From the NCBI RefSeq assembly GCF_009796805.1, contig NZ_CP047029.1:2716001-2780000 (forward strand): a DNA stretch of 64,000 nucleotides. The letters run 5' to 3'. The stretch's first letter is position 1, and the number at the start of each line of letters is the position of its first letter. The translations under genes were made by a program, and so were the position numbers. This stretch comes from Algibacter sp. L1A34. Lineage in GTDB: Bacteria; Bacteroidota; Bacteroidia; Flavobacteriales; Flavobacteriaceae. The notes beneath the pieces are model-generated. The model was given only the letters and a program-made list of their open reading frames with translations. It had not been told where the DNA came from and searched no databases. This document shows, in pieces, positions 20,147-30,346 of the stretch.

Positions 20147-21505
20147 ATGAAATTTAGAAGAATTTTATTTTTGATAGCCGTAATTGCTTCAATGAGTATA
20201 AGTGCTCAAAATCCTGTTTTTACTCACGTTTTTACTGCAGACCCATCACCACATGTTTGGCCGAATGATGATCGTTTGTGGGTGTACACCAGTCATGATG
20301 AGCCTGGTTCTAATAACCATTATGGAATGACGGGCTACCATGCTTTTTCTACTAAAGATATGGTGAATTGGACAGATCATGGTCGTATTCTGCATTTAGA
20401 AAATGTGAAATGGGCCGAAAGCCATGCTTGGGCTATAGATGCTGCTTTTTATAGAGGTAAATATTACCTTATTTATTGTATGAAAGAAGCTGGAATTGGA
20501 CTCTTTAGAACGGGAATTGCACGTAGTGATACGCCGGAAGGACCATTTACAGATTTAGGATACGTTAAAGATGTGGAGTTTGGACAAGATCCTGCTTTGT
20601 TTATTGATGATGATGGTACTCCATATTTGTTTTGGGGACACGATCGCAAATGTTTTGCTGCGGAATTGAATGATGACTTAATGTCTATTAAAGAGGAAAC
20701 TTATGTAGATTTAACATCGCAATTAAAATATGTATTTGAAGGGCCTTGGGTACACAAGCGCAAAGGAAAATATTACTTGACTTACCCGGGTTTAACGCCA
20801 CGAAGATGGCCCGAAAAAATGTTTTATGGCGTTGCAGATAAACCTTTAGGGCCTTATGATTTTAAAGGTGTTTTTATCGATGATTTTGAAGGGCAAAGTG
20901 GAACCAATCACGGAGGTACTGTTACCTATAAAGGAAAAGATATCATGTTCTATCATAGTGCATGGTTGTCTGGTGGTTTAAGTGAAACACGTAATGTAAT
21001 GGCAGATTATCTTGAATATGATAAAGATGATAATATCATCCCTATTGTGCCTTCAAAAGAAGGTTTAGCAAATGCAAAACGTACCAGAACAACTTTGCTT
21101 TTAGAAGCGGAAAATGGATTTGCTGCAGGTGGTGAATTATACAATGTTATTGTGGATACTTGGATAAAAGATTATAGCGGCAAAGGATACGTCACTAATT
21201 TTGATAATCCTTACGATCACGTTTCTATTTTAGCTCAAGTAGCAAAACCAGCAAAATATCGTTTTAAAGTAAGGTATGCTTCACCCGATGGAGAATCAAA
21301 TCATGATATATTAATAAACAGTTTTAAATACAGTGAATTTGTTTTTCCTCAATCTAAAGAGTTTACTGAAATTGATTTTGGAATTGTTGAATTGAAAGCT
21401 GGAGATAATCTGGTACGAATATTTAAAAGAGACTGGAAACCATCAAAAGGACAATTAGCTATCGATTATATAAAGTTAGAACAAGTTTTTGAAGACGAAA
21501 ATTAA
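20147..21505 (+). CDS. GH43-like glycoside hydrolase with C-terminal CBM6-like domain
   Basis: Probable inverting beta-xylosidase or alpha-L-arabinofuranosidase. The 452-residue protein has a signal peptide cleaved near SISAQ (residue 21). The five-bladed propeller carries Asp32 (TADPSPHV), Asp148 (FGQDPALFIDDDG) and Glu198 (FEGPWV), which fit the base, pKa modulator and acid positions of GH43. Residues about 320-450 form a beta-sandwich that starts LLEAENGFAAGG and ends with IDYIKLEQV, a CBM6-like layout. It opens a run of seven genes with gaps of 2-70 bp that extends to 30.3 kb. Confidence 0.85.
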   Translation: MKFRRILFLIAVIASMSISAQNPVFTHVFTADPSPHVWPNDDRLWVYTSHDEPGSNNHYGMTGYHAFSTKDMVNWTDHGRILHLENVKWAESHAWAIDAAFYRGKYYLIYCMKEAGIGLFRTGIARSDTPEGPFTDLGYVKDVEFGQDPALFIDDDGTPYLFWGHDRKCFAAELNDDLMSIKEETYVDLTSQLKYVFEGPWVHKRKGKYYLTYPGLTPRRWPEKMFYGVADKPLGPYDFKGVFIDDFEGQSGTNHGGTVTYKGKDIMFYHSAWLSGGLSETRNVMADYLEYDKDDNIIPIVPSKEGLANAKRTRTTLLLEAENGFAAGGELYNVIVDTWIKDYSGKGYVTNFDNPYDHVSILAQVAKPAKYRFKVRYASPDGESNHDILINSFKYSEFVFPQSKEFTEIDFGIVELKAGDNLVRIFKRDWKPSKGQLAIDYIKLEQVFEDEN

Positions 21506-21534
21506 AAAATTATATATTAAAAAGTAATATTGAT

Positions 21535-23172
21535 ATGAAAAATATAATAATAACAGGTTTTTTGGCCTTAATGGTACATATTGGTTTTTCCCAAGAGCAA
21601 GTCCATATTAAAGCAACAACTCATGGCGAAAAGTTTGAACATTTTTGGAGTAAAAGTGTCGGTGCTGGTCGTGCCAATGAAGGCTTACGTGCTGGTTGGC
21701 TGGAGCAGTTAGAAATGGTGCAGAAAGATTGTGGATTTGAATATGTTCGTTTTCATGGTATATTTCATGATGATATGTTCCCGGTATTTGAAAAAGATGG
21801 AAAAATCACATATAACTGGCAATATATAGATGATTTATTTGATAGAATACTAGATCTTAATGTAAAACCTTTTGTAGAATTAGCATTTTTCCCTTCAGCT
21901 TTAGCGGCAGAAAATAGTAAAACGCAATTTTGGTGGAAGGCTAATATTACACCCGATGAATCTAAATTTGGAGAATGGCATAAACTTGTTAAAGCCTTTA
22001 CTCAGCATTGTGTAGATCGCTATGGAATTGACGAAATTCTTACATGGTATTTTGAAGTTTGGAATGAACCTAACTTACATTATGGTTTTTTCGATGGTAC
22101 TAAATCGCAATATTTCGAGTTATATAAACAATCCGTAACAGCTGTAAGATCGGTCGATAAACGTTTTAAAGTAGGAGGACCGTCAAGTAGTAATTTTGTA
22201 GCCGATGGGCGTTACGATGGTGAAGTGGAAAGTAGAAATGGGGATCTTATTACATTTACTGCAGATAATATTAATGATTTAGAATGGAAAGGTGCTTGGA
22301 TAGAAGATTTCTTAACTTACTGTGAAAAGGAAAATCTTCCTGTAGATTTTGTGTCTACACATCCATATCCTACAGATTATCCTTTTAACCCAACTACTGG
22401 TAAAGGAAAAGATTTCTCACGAAATGTAAATTCAACCAAAACTGATGTTGAATGGTTAAATAGAGTGATAAAGAAAAGTGCTTATCCAAATGCGGAAATT
22501 CATTTAACAGAATGGAATACAAGTCCGAATAGTAGAGATGCTATGCACGATTTTTTACCACCAGCAGCTTATATTGCTAAAGTGAATTTAGATTGTATTG
22601 GATTAACAAATTCTTTAGCCTTTTGGACGTTTACGGATATTTTTGAAGAAAAAGGAGGCGCAGAAAGTATCTTTCATGGTGGTTTTGGTTTGATAAATTA
22701 TCAAGGTTTGGTAAAACCATCGTTTCACGCATATCGTATGTTGCATCAATTAGGAGATGAAGAAATTTATAAAAATGACTATTTGTTTGTTAGTAAAAAA
22801 TCAGGTAGCGGAAAAGTTGTGGCTTTAGCATATAATTATCCCGAAGATCATTATAGTGCAGTGCCTGCAAGTATAAAAAAGATAGATAAATATGAAAGTG
22901 GAGCTACTCGCCAGTTAAAACTAGAGCTTACCGATTTGAAACCTGGAACTCAGTTTAAAATAGAAACTTTAGATAAAGATCATGGTAATATTTACAATTA
23001 TTGGGAGAAAATGGGGAAACCAGAACCACCAACACGTGAACAAATTAAAGTGATGAAGCAATATGCCGAAAATTTAAAAACAGAAATTATTACTGCTGAT
23101 AAAAATGGTGAATTAAAATTAGATAGAGTGCTTTCTCCGTGGAGTTTGGTTTTAATAGAGCAGGTAAATTAA
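21535..23172 (+). CDS. GH39 family beta-xylosidase-like enzyme
   Basis: Retaining glycosidase of clan GH-A. The 545-residue protein has a signal peptide ending at GFSQ. The acid/base Glu178 is in EVWNEPNL and the nucleophile Glu326 is in HLTEWNTSP. The N-terminal segment FEYVRFHGIFHDDM is typical of GH39 beta-xylosidases. Family members include beta-xylosidases and alpha-L-iduronidases; the GH43 and GH120 neighbours favour a xyloside. It starts 29 bp after GH43 and ends about 15 bp before the next gene, consistent with co-transcription. Confidence 0.88.
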   Translation: MKNIIITGFLALMVHIGFSQEQVHIKATTHGEKFEHFWSKSVGAGRANEGLRAGWLEQLEMVQKDCGFEYVRFHGIFHDDMFPVFEKDGKITYNWQYIDDLFDRILDLNVKPFVELAFFPSALAAENSKTQFWWKANITPDESKFGEWHKLVKAFTQHCVDRYGIDEILTWYFEVWNEPNLHYGFFDGTKSQYFELYKQSVTAVRSVDKRFKVGGPSSSNFVADGRYDGEVESRNGDLITFTADNINDLEWKGAWIEDFLTYCEKENLPVDFVSTHPYPTDYPFNPTTGKGKDFSRNVNSTKTDVEWLNRVIKKSAYPNAEIHLTEWNTSPNSRDAMHDFLPPAAYIAKVNLDCIGLTNSLAFWTFTDIFEEKGGAESIFHGGFGLINYQGLVKPSFHAYRMLHQLGDEEIYKNDYLFVSKKSGSGKVVALAYNYPEDHYSAVPASIKKIDKYESGATRQLKLELTDLKPGTQFKIETLDKDHGNIYNYWEKMGKPEPPTREQIKVMKQYAENLKTEIITADKNGELKLDRVLSPWSLVLIEQVN

Positions 23173-23187
23173 ACTTAAAAATTGACA

Positions 23188-24633
23188 ATGCAAAGCAATC
23201 AAAATCGTTTTAAAATTACAGTGTTTAAAAAAAGTATCTTCTTTTTGATGTTGTTGATTTTTCCAAGTTTAAAATCACAAGCGCAAACCGAGGTAAATTC
23301 TCTAAAAGCTTTATTACCTTATTTAGATGATGATCATGTAAATGTTAAGCTGAAGTCGGGTGTTTATACCATCACGGCAAAAGACATTCAAAATGGAGAT
23401 TTTTCAAGTGCAACGGTGGTAAAAAATCGCGCCAACGTACTTTTCTTATTTTCGGGAAATAACAGTGTTTACGATTTTACCGATGTAACCATCAATGTGA
23501 GCACAGAAGTATTAAGTGCTTTTCCAAGTAAGAATGAAGAGCTATACGAGATGCAAATTATAGGGAATAAAAACATCTTGAAGAATCTTACCATAGCAGA
23601 TGTTGGATCTGTTAATAATGCACCAACTCGGCGTGCAACTAATATAGTCATGGATGGGACAAATAATAGAATAGAAGGATTTCATATTACTACAAAAGGG
23701 TCTTATCCTTATGGTTATGGAGAAGCTTTTGGTAAGGGAGGGAAAAGTGTTATCAATCATAGAAAACACTCGTCTTTTTTAGTAAGAGGTTATAAAAACC
23801 ATGCAAAAAACTGCACTATTATTCACCGTGCATATGGTCATGCTATGTTTATGCAAGCTGCAGATTGGCCAATTATAGAAGGTTGCTATATAGAAGGAAC
23901 CATGAGATCTACAGATGATATGTGGACAGAAAAAGGAACAGGTTCAGATGCTGATAAAGTTAATTTTAAAACAGTTTTTGGATATAATTTACCTAAAGGA
24001 TATATGTTATGTTTAGGAGAAGAAGGCATTAGAGCATATAACGGAGGTGAAACCATTATTGATGGTAAGCAATATAGAAGAGGAACATCGAATCCAACAA
24101 TTATTAACTGTACCATTAAAAACATGAGAGCGGGAGTTACTTTAACTCATGCGACTGGAAAAAAATATGTTGAAGGTACTACAGCTATTGGTTGTCAAAG
24201 AGGATTTTGTATTGGAACAGGAGATATTGTCGATTGTTATGCAGATACGCAATACGGACCAGCGTTGGGTGTAGATTATCCTAATGATGAAGGTATGAAA
24301 GCAGAAATCACCTTGTTACCTTATGATGGGGAATCTTATAACGGAAGTGGGCACGCTGCTATTATTATAGGAAAAAATCATAAAATTATTTTAAGAAATG
24401 CGGTTCAAAATGCAGATCAAAATTTAAAAATTAATATTGGAGGAGATAATAAAACTATTGGTAACCTTAAAAAAGATGAGAACTATTCAGCTTCAAATAT
24501 TGTATTGCATAACTTCACTAATTACCCTGTAGTTTTAGATGCTAATAGTAAAAATAATACAGGTGTATCCGTTGGAATAGTTACTGATGAAGGTTTTAAT
24601 AATCATATTTTTAAAATCACTAAGCCTGATTAA
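23188..24633 (+). CDS. Exported parallel beta-helix protein, PYGYG family
   Basis: The start is set at the ATG at 23188 (481 residues); a TTG two codons earlier is possible. A signal peptide ends near KSQAQ. The conserved N-terminal module reads VNSLKALLPYLDDDHVNVKLKSGVY and the beta-helix core has GSYPYGYGEAFGKGG, RKHSSFLVRG, AYGHAMFMQA, EGTMRSTDDM and EEGIRAYNGGE in order. These same signatures recur in the genes at 27951, 53938 and 57966. The closest relative here is the 27951 gene, with near-colinear alignment over the whole length. There is no T9SS domain. The fold and setting suggest a polysaccharide-active enzyme, perhaps a lyase; I do not recognise an assigned family. Confidence 0.75.
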   Translation: MQSNQNRFKITVFKKSIFFLMLLIFPSLKSQAQTEVNSLKALLPYLDDDHVNVKLKSGVYTITAKDIQNGDFSSATVVKNRANVLFLFSGNNSVYDFTDVTINVSTEVLSAFPSKNEELYEMQIIGNKNILKNLTIADVGSVNNAPTRRATNIVMDGTNNRIEGFHITTKGSYPYGYGEAFGKGGKSVINHRKHSSFLVRGYKNHAKNCTIIHRAYGHAMFMQAADWPIIEGCYIEGTMRSTDDMWTEKGTGSDADKVNFKTVFGYNLPKGYMLCLGEEGIRAYNGGETIIDGKQYRRGTSNPTIINCTIKNMRAGVTLTHATGKKYVEGTTAIGCQRGFCIGTGDIVDCYADTQYGPALGVDYPNDEGMKAEITLLPYDGESYNGSGHAAIIIGKNHKIILRNAVQNADQNLKINIGGDNKTIGNLKKDENYSASNIVLHNFTNYPVVLDANSKNNTGVSVGIVTDEGFNNHIFKITKPD

Positions 24634-24694
24634 TATTAATTGAATTAACCTCAATTTTTAATTAAAAAAGGTATCACATAATAAATTATTTAAA

Positions 24695-26068
24695 ATGAAG
24701 TATAACTTAAATACGGCGTTATTAGTTTTTGTAATATGCTATACAGGTGCTGTTTTTTCACAAATTAAACTCAAGTCTTTAAACGATTTTGAACAACCTG
24801 CGGGAGATTGGCTTCAAGCAAGTCAAGTTAAAGTTGATTCTATCAATAATAAACTTTTTAATTATGAACCAGGGATAGATTGTTTTGTAAACGGAGCGAA
24901 AGGAAGAACCAAATATTTAGTAACAAAAGAGGCTTATAGAGATATTGAGTTACATGTTGAATTTATACTTCCAAAAGGATCAAATTCTGGTATTTATTTT
25001 CAAAATAGATATGAAATTCAACTCTTTGATAGTTGGGAAGCAATTAATCTTACTTTTTACGATTGTGGAGGAATACAACAACGCTGGGATAACAGTAAAA
25101 ATGAAGGAGAAAAAGGTTTTGATGGATATGCGCCGAGATTAAATGCGTGTAAAGCACCGGGTGAGTGGCAGGAATTGGACGTGATTTTTAGAGCTGCTAA
25201 ATTTAATTCAGAAGGAGAAAAAATCAAGAATGCTAAATTTGATAAAATCATTTTAAACGGTATAGTAATACATGAAAATGTAGAATTATCAGGGCCAACA
25301 AAAGGCGCTTTATCAGAAACAGAAGTAGCAAGTGCCCCGTTCCGTTTACAGGGAGGTCATGGTCCAGTGGCTTTCAGAAATATTAAAGTAAGAGATTTAA
25401 ATCACATAAGAGTATCTAAATTAAATACATGGGTAGACCTTTTTGAAAATAATCCAGAAACAGGACCAAACTATGATTTTATTGTAAATGGAGAAGCTAC
25501 GGAAGAAGAAGCAAATGCCATGTTTGAGTATAATGGAAAAGAATTAAAGGCCATGTATAAATGGCAAAAAACAGCAGCGCCTTACGGTATTGCTGTAACT
25601 AAAAAGATTTATAAATCGTACGATTTAAAATTTCAATTTAAATGGGGAAAACGTCGATTTGCACCGCGTCTTGATAAAATACGTGATGCAGGCTTATTAT
25701 ATCATTGCCCAGTTGGTAGTTATGCTTGGCCGCCCAGTTTAGAATATCAAATTCAGGAAGGTGATTGTGGCGACCTATGGAATATTTTGGGGGCGCATAG
25801 CGATGTGCTTAGAGAGGGAGAAATTATAAAAATTAAAAAGCGAAATTATAGTAGTTCTTCTAAGTGGTTAAATACAGAGAAAAAAGGCTGGAATGATGTG
25901 TTGCTTAAAGTCCGAGGTAATTCTGCACAATATTATTTAAATGGTGTTTTGGTCAATGAAATTACAAATGCTACCTATGGAGGGTTAACCAATACATCTG
26001 GTTTTATTGCTTTGCAAGCAGAATATGCAGAATTAGTTTATAGAAAAATAAAAATTAAAGAACTTTAA
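24695..26068 (+). CDS. Exported protein with two DUF1080 (concanavalin-like) domains
   Basis: A 457-residue protein with a signal peptide ending near VFSQ. It contains two DUF1080 jelly-roll domains (PF06439, now called 3-keto-disaccharide hydrolase): the first at about 25-232 (SNSGIYFQNRYEIQLFDSW, FRLQGGHGPVAFRNIKVR) and the second at about 235-457 (AGLLYHCPVGSYAWPPSLEYQIQEGDCGDLW). Proteins of this family act on or bind glycosides. The second domain keeps the ExQIxEGDxGD segment typical of catalytic copies. Gaps to neighbours are 61 and 9 bp. Confidence 0.85.
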   Translation: MKYNLNTALLVFVICYTGAVFSQIKLKSLNDFEQPAGDWLQASQVKVDSINNKLFNYEPGIDCFVNGAKGRTKYLVTKEAYRDIELHVEFILPKGSNSGIYFQNRYEIQLFDSWEAINLTFYDCGGIQQRWDNSKNEGEKGFDGYAPRLNACKAPGEWQELDVIFRAAKFNSEGEKIKNAKFDKIILNGIVIHENVELSGPTKGALSETEVASAPFRLQGGHGPVAFRNIKVRDLNHIRVSKLNTWVDLFENNPETGPNYDFIVNGEATEEEANAMFEYNGKELKAMYKWQKTAAPYGIAVTKKIYKSYDLKFQFKWGKRRFAPRLDKIRDAGLLYHCPVGSYAWPPSLEYQIQEGDCGDLWNILGAHSDVLREGEIIKIKKRNYSSSSKWLNTEKKGWNDVLLKVRGNSAQYYLNGVLVNEITNATYGGLTNTSGFIALQAEYAELVYRKIKIKEL

Positions 26069-26077
26069 TATTATAAT

Positions 26078-27880
26078 ATGAAAGCAATAAAACTAGGGAT
26101 ATTATCTGTTTTAATTTCAGGATATCTTTTTTCACAAGATAGACCCAATGTTATTTTTGTAATGCCAGATGATATCAGTCATAATTCATTTTCATATTAC
26201 AAAGCCAATGGGCCACAAACACCCAATATCGATAAACTTGCAAAAGAGAGTGTTCGATTAACAGATTTTAATGTTTCGCCTAGTTGTTCTCCAACACGGG
26301 CTGCACTTTTAACGGGGAGGCCAAGTGATGTAGTGGGAGTTTGGCACACTATTAATGGTAGAAATATGATGCGAGCTGATGAAATTACCATGGCTGATAT
26401 TTTTAAACAAAATGGATATGCAACGGGATTATTTTTTAAATGGCATTTGGGAGATAATTACCCATTTCGTCCTAAAGATCGAGGATTCGAATATGTTTCT
26501 TGGGTAAAAGGTGGCGGTACTGGCCAACAACCAGATTATTGGGGAAACACCAATAACCATGCAAATATATGGGTTAATGATACCTTGGTAGAAATGACAG
26601 ATGAAGATGATGGGATTAAAGGCGCATTCACTACCAATTTCTTTTTCAACCGTTCTATGGAATTCATGGAGGAAAATATCAAAAAGAAAAAACCGTTTTT
26701 CGCATACATTCCACTAGGCACGGCACACGCACCTCATGTAATGCCTCCAGACGCTCGTAACGGAGCAGGAGCTAAAACAGCAACCATAGAAAATATTGAT
26801 AAAAATATGGGAAGGTTGATAAAATTTCTTGATGATAAAGGTATTGCCGATAATACTATTCTAATCTTTACTACAGATAACGGTGGAGGTACATATCTTC
26901 GTGGAGGAAAAGGTTCTAATTATGATGGTGGAACAAAAGTACCATGCTTTGTTCGGTGGGCAGATGGAGGTCTTGGAGGAGATGGTAAAGGACGAGAAAT
27001 ACAACCACTTACAGCTCATATAGATTGGTTACCAACCTTTATGGATATTTTAGACTTTAATGATGTATCCGATAGACCTGAAAAATTAAAAATTCGTGGT
27101 AAAAGCTTTAAGCCATTTTTAGATTTAGATCCATCAAATGATCCTATTGAATATAAAAATAGAGCGGTTACTATTAATGATATGTGGACGGAATTTCCAG
27201 AAAAATATAAAAAACTTTCAGTAAAAAAAGATATTTGGAAAGGCAACATGATAACGCATAAATGGCGTTTAATTAGAAATAGTAGTGAGTCTGATTGGGA
27301 GCTTTATGATGTGCTTGTTGATGAAAAACAAGAGGTTGATTTAATTAACAATTCAGAAAATAATGGTATAATTATTGAATTAAAGGAAGAATATGAGAAA
27401 TGGTGGCAACTTGTAGAAGAACGTTCTAGCGAATATACCCGTATTGTTATTGGTAATGCTGCAGAGCCTGAAACAGATTTACATGCTATGGATTTTCATG
27501 GTACCGTAATTTGGGAACAAGATGCAGTTAAAAAGGGAGCAAAAGGAAGCGGTTTTATTGCTATTGAATTTGAAAAAACAGGGGCCTATAATTTTGATTT
27601 ACGTCGTTGGCCTAAAGAAATTGAAAAAGAAACGACATTAACTTCGGCCGGATCGGGTAAAGCTTTAGCAATAGCAAGTGCACGAATAAAAATATGGGAT
27701 GGAGATACTATTTATGTAGATGAAACCAAAAAAGCCAATCTTAATGCCGACGGTGTAAAATTTACTTTAAAGAACCTGCCTAAAGGTCCTGCGTTTGTTC
27801 AAACTTGGTTTTATGATGCATCTGGCGAAATGGTAGGAGCTGTGTATTATAATTATGTGCATTCCGAGGAATTAAATTAA
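26078..27880 (+). CDS. Family S1 sulfatase with unusual C-terminal domain
   Basis: Formylglycine-dependent sulfatase of 600 residues with a short signal peptide (ends YLFSQ). The modification site C-S-P-T-R is at residues 70-74, followed by AALLTGRP. The metal-binding N-terminal motif is FVMPDDISHN and a second metal site is FTTDNGGG. The last ~130 residues (starting near AAEPETDLHAMDFHG, then YNFDLRRWPKE) form an extra domain that recurs on the sulfatase at 34975 but not on the two other sulfatases here. The protein needs an FGly-generating maturase that is not encoded in the window. The target sugar and sulfate position are unknown. Confidence 0.92.
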   Translation: MKAIKLGILSVLISGYLFSQDRPNVIFVMPDDISHNSFSYYKANGPQTPNIDKLAKESVRLTDFNVSPSCSPTRAALLTGRPSDVVGVWHTINGRNMMRADEITMADIFKQNGYATGLFFKWHLGDNYPFRPKDRGFEYVSWVKGGGTGQQPDYWGNTNNHANIWVNDTLVEMTDEDDGIKGAFTTNFFFNRSMEFMEENIKKKKPFFAYIPLGTAHAPHVMPPDARNGAGAKTATIENIDKNMGRLIKFLDDKGIADNTILIFTTDNGGGTYLRGGKGSNYDGGTKVPCFVRWADGGLGGDGKGREIQPLTAHIDWLPTFMDILDFNDVSDRPEKLKIRGKSFKPFLDLDPSNDPIEYKNRAVTINDMWTEFPEKYKKLSVKKDIWKGNMITHKWRLIRNSSESDWELYDVLVDEKQEVDLINNSENNGIIIELKEEYEKWWQLVEERSSEYTRIVIGNAAEPETDLHAMDFHGTVIWEQDAVKKGAKGSGFIAIEFEKTGAYNFDLRRWPKEIEKETTLTSAGSGKALAIASARIKIWDGDTIYVDETKKANLNADGVKFTLKNLPKGPAFVQTWFYDASGEMVGAVYYNYVHSEELN

Positions 27881-27950
27881 GAATTAGTGATTAAATAAAG
27901 ACAAGATAGTTTTTAAAAGTTAAGGCTATTTAAAATAAAGAAAATCTATA

Positions 27951-29411
27951 ATGATGAAAGTTGAAATACTAAATAGTACGCATAATACCATGAGTTTTAA
28001 AACATATAGAAAATCGGTAACAGTATTTTTTGCTGTGTTTTTTTTAATAGGATTACATATAAGTTCTGCTCAGGCCGTTGTGAATTCATTAGATGAATTG
28101 ATGCCTTATTTAGAAAAAGATAATGTTGAGGTTAAGTTAGCACCAGGTGTTTATTCTATTACAGCAGCCGATGTTAAAAAAGGACAGTATCAGCAAGAGC
28201 TTAAAATAAAAAACATCACAAAAGTTTTATTGCTTTTTAAAGGGAATAATAGCACCTACGATTTTACAGATGTTACAATCAAGGTAGAGACTAAAGTATT
28301 ACAAGCTTATGGTAAAGTTCAAGTACATGAGTTGCAAATTATTGGTAATAATAATGTACTTAAAAATTTAACGCTTGTAGATGATGGATCTGTGTACGAT
28401 GCTCCAACGCGAAGAGCAACCAATATAGTTATAGATGGAAAAGAGAATAGAGTAGAAGGTTTTCATGTTACAACCAAAGGGTCTTTTCCTTATGGATATG
28501 GTGATGCTTTTGGTAAAGGAGGTAAAGTGGTTATTAAACATCAAAAACATAGCGCCTGTTTAATTAGAGGGGAGTCTAATCATCTTAAAAATTCAACATT
28601 TATTCATAGAAGTTATGGGCATTGTTTATTTATGCAAGCAGCTAGTAACCCAACAATAGAAGGTTGTACAGTGGAAGGAGAAGTAAGAAAAACAGATGAT
28701 ATGCTTGCAGAAACTTCCGGTCCTGCTTTCGATGTTGGTTTTATGACAGCATGGGGTTATAAACTTCCAACAGGATATATGTTAAGTACAGGTGAGGCTG
28801 GTATACGCGCTTATAATGCTGGAGAAACTATTATTGATGGCAAAGTTTATAAACGTGGTACTTCAAACCCAACAATACTAAATTGTACAATTAAGTACAT
28901 GAGGACAGGAGTAACTTTAGCGCATGCTACAGGGAATAAAAAGGTAAAGAATTGTGTGATTATTGGTTGTGAAAATGGATTTTCTTTAGGATCGGGAACC
29001 GTGGTAAACTGTAAAGCAGATTGTGCTTATGGACCTGTTTATTCAACAACCTATGAAAATGATAAAAATTACAATGCAGAGATAACCATTATTCCGGCCA
29101 TCGATCCTTATTATAACGGGTCAGGAACGGTTGCTTATATTGGCGGAAGTGGACATCATATTACATTACGTGGTACAGATGAAGTTGTAAAAGAAGGATT
29201 GCGTATTAAAGTTGGTGGCGAAAAGAATAATATAAGGTTGCAACATGGAAATTTTCCGCATCAAAACGATTTTAAAGGTGGAAGCTTTCAGATAAAGAAT
29301 CTAACTAATTACCCTATATTTTTATCAGCTAAAAGTAGTCATGTAACTGGTGAATCTATTGGTGAAATTTCGGATTTAGGAACTAACAATAACATTAAGC
29401 ATATTAAATAG
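27951..29411 (+). CDS. Exported parallel beta-helix protein, PYGYG family
   Basis: A 486-residue protein; an ATG at 27990 (MSFKTY) is an alternative start that gives a more usual signal peptide ending SSAQA. The order of motifs matches the 23188 gene: VNSLDELMPYLEKDNVEVKLAPGVYSITAADV, GSFPYGYGDAFGKGG, QKHSACLIRG, SYGHCLFMQAA, EGEVRKTDDMLAE and EAGIRAYNAGE, then a RGTSNPTILNCTIKYMRTGV rung. It is only about 70 bp from the sulfatase and 2 bp from the next gene. Likely a recent paralogue of 23188. Catalytic activity is inferred, not shown. Confidence 0.75.
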   Translation: MMKVEILNSTHNTMSFKTYRKSVTVFFAVFFLIGLHISSAQAVVNSLDELMPYLEKDNVEVKLAPGVYSITAADVKKGQYQQELKIKNITKVLLLFKGNNSTYDFTDVTIKVETKVLQAYGKVQVHELQIIGNNNVLKNLTLVDDGSVYDAPTRRATNIVIDGKENRVEGFHVTTKGSFPYGYGDAFGKGGKVVIKHQKHSACLIRGESNHLKNSTFIHRSYGHCLFMQAASNPTIEGCTVEGEVRKTDDMLAETSGPAFDVGFMTAWGYKLPTGYMLSTGEAGIRAYNAGETIIDGKVYKRGTSNPTILNCTIKYMRTGVTLAHATGNKKVKNCVIIGCENGFSLGSGTVVNCKADCAYGPVYSTTYENDKNYNAEITIIPAIDPYYNGSGTVAYIGGSGHHITLRGTDEVVKEGLRIKVGGEKNNIRLQHGNFPHQNDFKGGSFQIKNLTNYPIFLSAKSSHVTGESIGEISDLGTNNNIKHIK

Positions 29412-29413
29412 AT

Positions 29414-30328
29414 ATGAAAAATGCAAAGTTTATTATTACTTGTGGATTAATTATTGCCATGTTGAATATGGGAAATCTTTTTGCCCAAACACCAGTTTGG
29501 CAGGGTAAGGGACGAATAGCAATAAGTTCTGACGGGAATGAACACGACCATGACGATTGGGCCGCAACACCCTTAAGTTTGGCTTTTCTTGCAGCAAAGG
29601 GACTTCAAGATAACTTGGTGCTTTATACGTATAGCGATCATGTTTGGGGAAGTAATCAAGATCATCCCACTTCAAAGTCTGGATTGAACTCATACCAGCA
29701 CATGCGCGAAAGTGCTTTGAAAGGTGGAGAATGGTTTGGTTTTAATAAAACAAACTTTATTTGTGCTGTCGATAATGCAGAGGTTGCTTATACAGCTATG
29801 CGTGATGAGATCAATAAATCTTCAGAAGAAAATCCTTTAATTATTATTGCTGCTGGCCCCATGCAGGTTGTTGGTGAAGCTATTAAACGTGCCGATGTTT
29901 CTAAACGTCAATATGTAACTCTTATTTCACATTCTGGCTGGAATGATAACCATAGTGATAAACCACATAAAAACTTTTGGGATAAGCATTCGGGATGGAC
30001 GTTTAAAGAAATAAAAGCTGCTTTTTCAGGAGAAGAAGGAGGTAGTTTGAAATGTATTCATATAACAGGTCAAAATGGAGGAGATGATTATGATGGCTTA
30101 AAGGCTCCAAAAGAAAAATTCGATTGGATAAAAACTTCGAAGGCAAAAAACAATAAAGCCTACAAAAAAGGTGCATGGAAATGGCTTTATTCAAGACTAG
30201 AAACTTGCGTTAAAAGAGGTGATTTCGATGCTTCGGATGCTGGAATGGTTTTGTATATAATCACTGGTGTAGAGAAAACAAGTCCAGAGTTAGCTAAAGA
30301 GATTATGGAAAATCCTGTTTTAAAATAA
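29414..30328 (+). CDS. Exported nucleoside-hydrolase-like protein
   Basis: A 304-residue protein with a signal peptide ending NLFAQ (residue 25). The segment SSDGNEHDHDDWAATPLSLAFLA has the Asp-rich calcium-site pattern of the inosine/uridine nucleoside hydrolase fold (DxDxxxDDxxA-like), and PLIIIAAGPMQVVGEAI matches the conserved central strand with a GP turn. Related domains (Sde182/DUF1593 type) occur in secreted proteins of polysaccharide degraders, where N-ribohydrolase activity is doubtful. It starts 2 bp after the beta-helix gene and is the last clear gene of the operon. The reaction is unknown. Confidence 0.65.
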   Translation: MKNAKFIITCGLIIAMLNMGNLFAQTPVWQGKGRIAISSDGNEHDHDDWAATPLSLAFLAAKGLQDNLVLYTYSDHVWGSNQDHPTSKSGLNSYQHMRESALKGGEWFGFNKTNFICAVDNAEVAYTAMRDEINKSSEENPLIIIAAGPMQVVGEAIKRADVSKRQYVTLISHSGWNDNHSDKPHKNFWDKHSGWTFKEIKAAFSGEEGGSLKCIHITGQNGGDDYDGLKAPKEKFDWIKTSKAKNNKAYKKGAWKWLYSRLETCVKRGDFDASDAGMVLYIITGVEKTSPELAKEIMENPVLK

Positions 30329-30346
30329 TTATAAAGTAAAAAAAGG

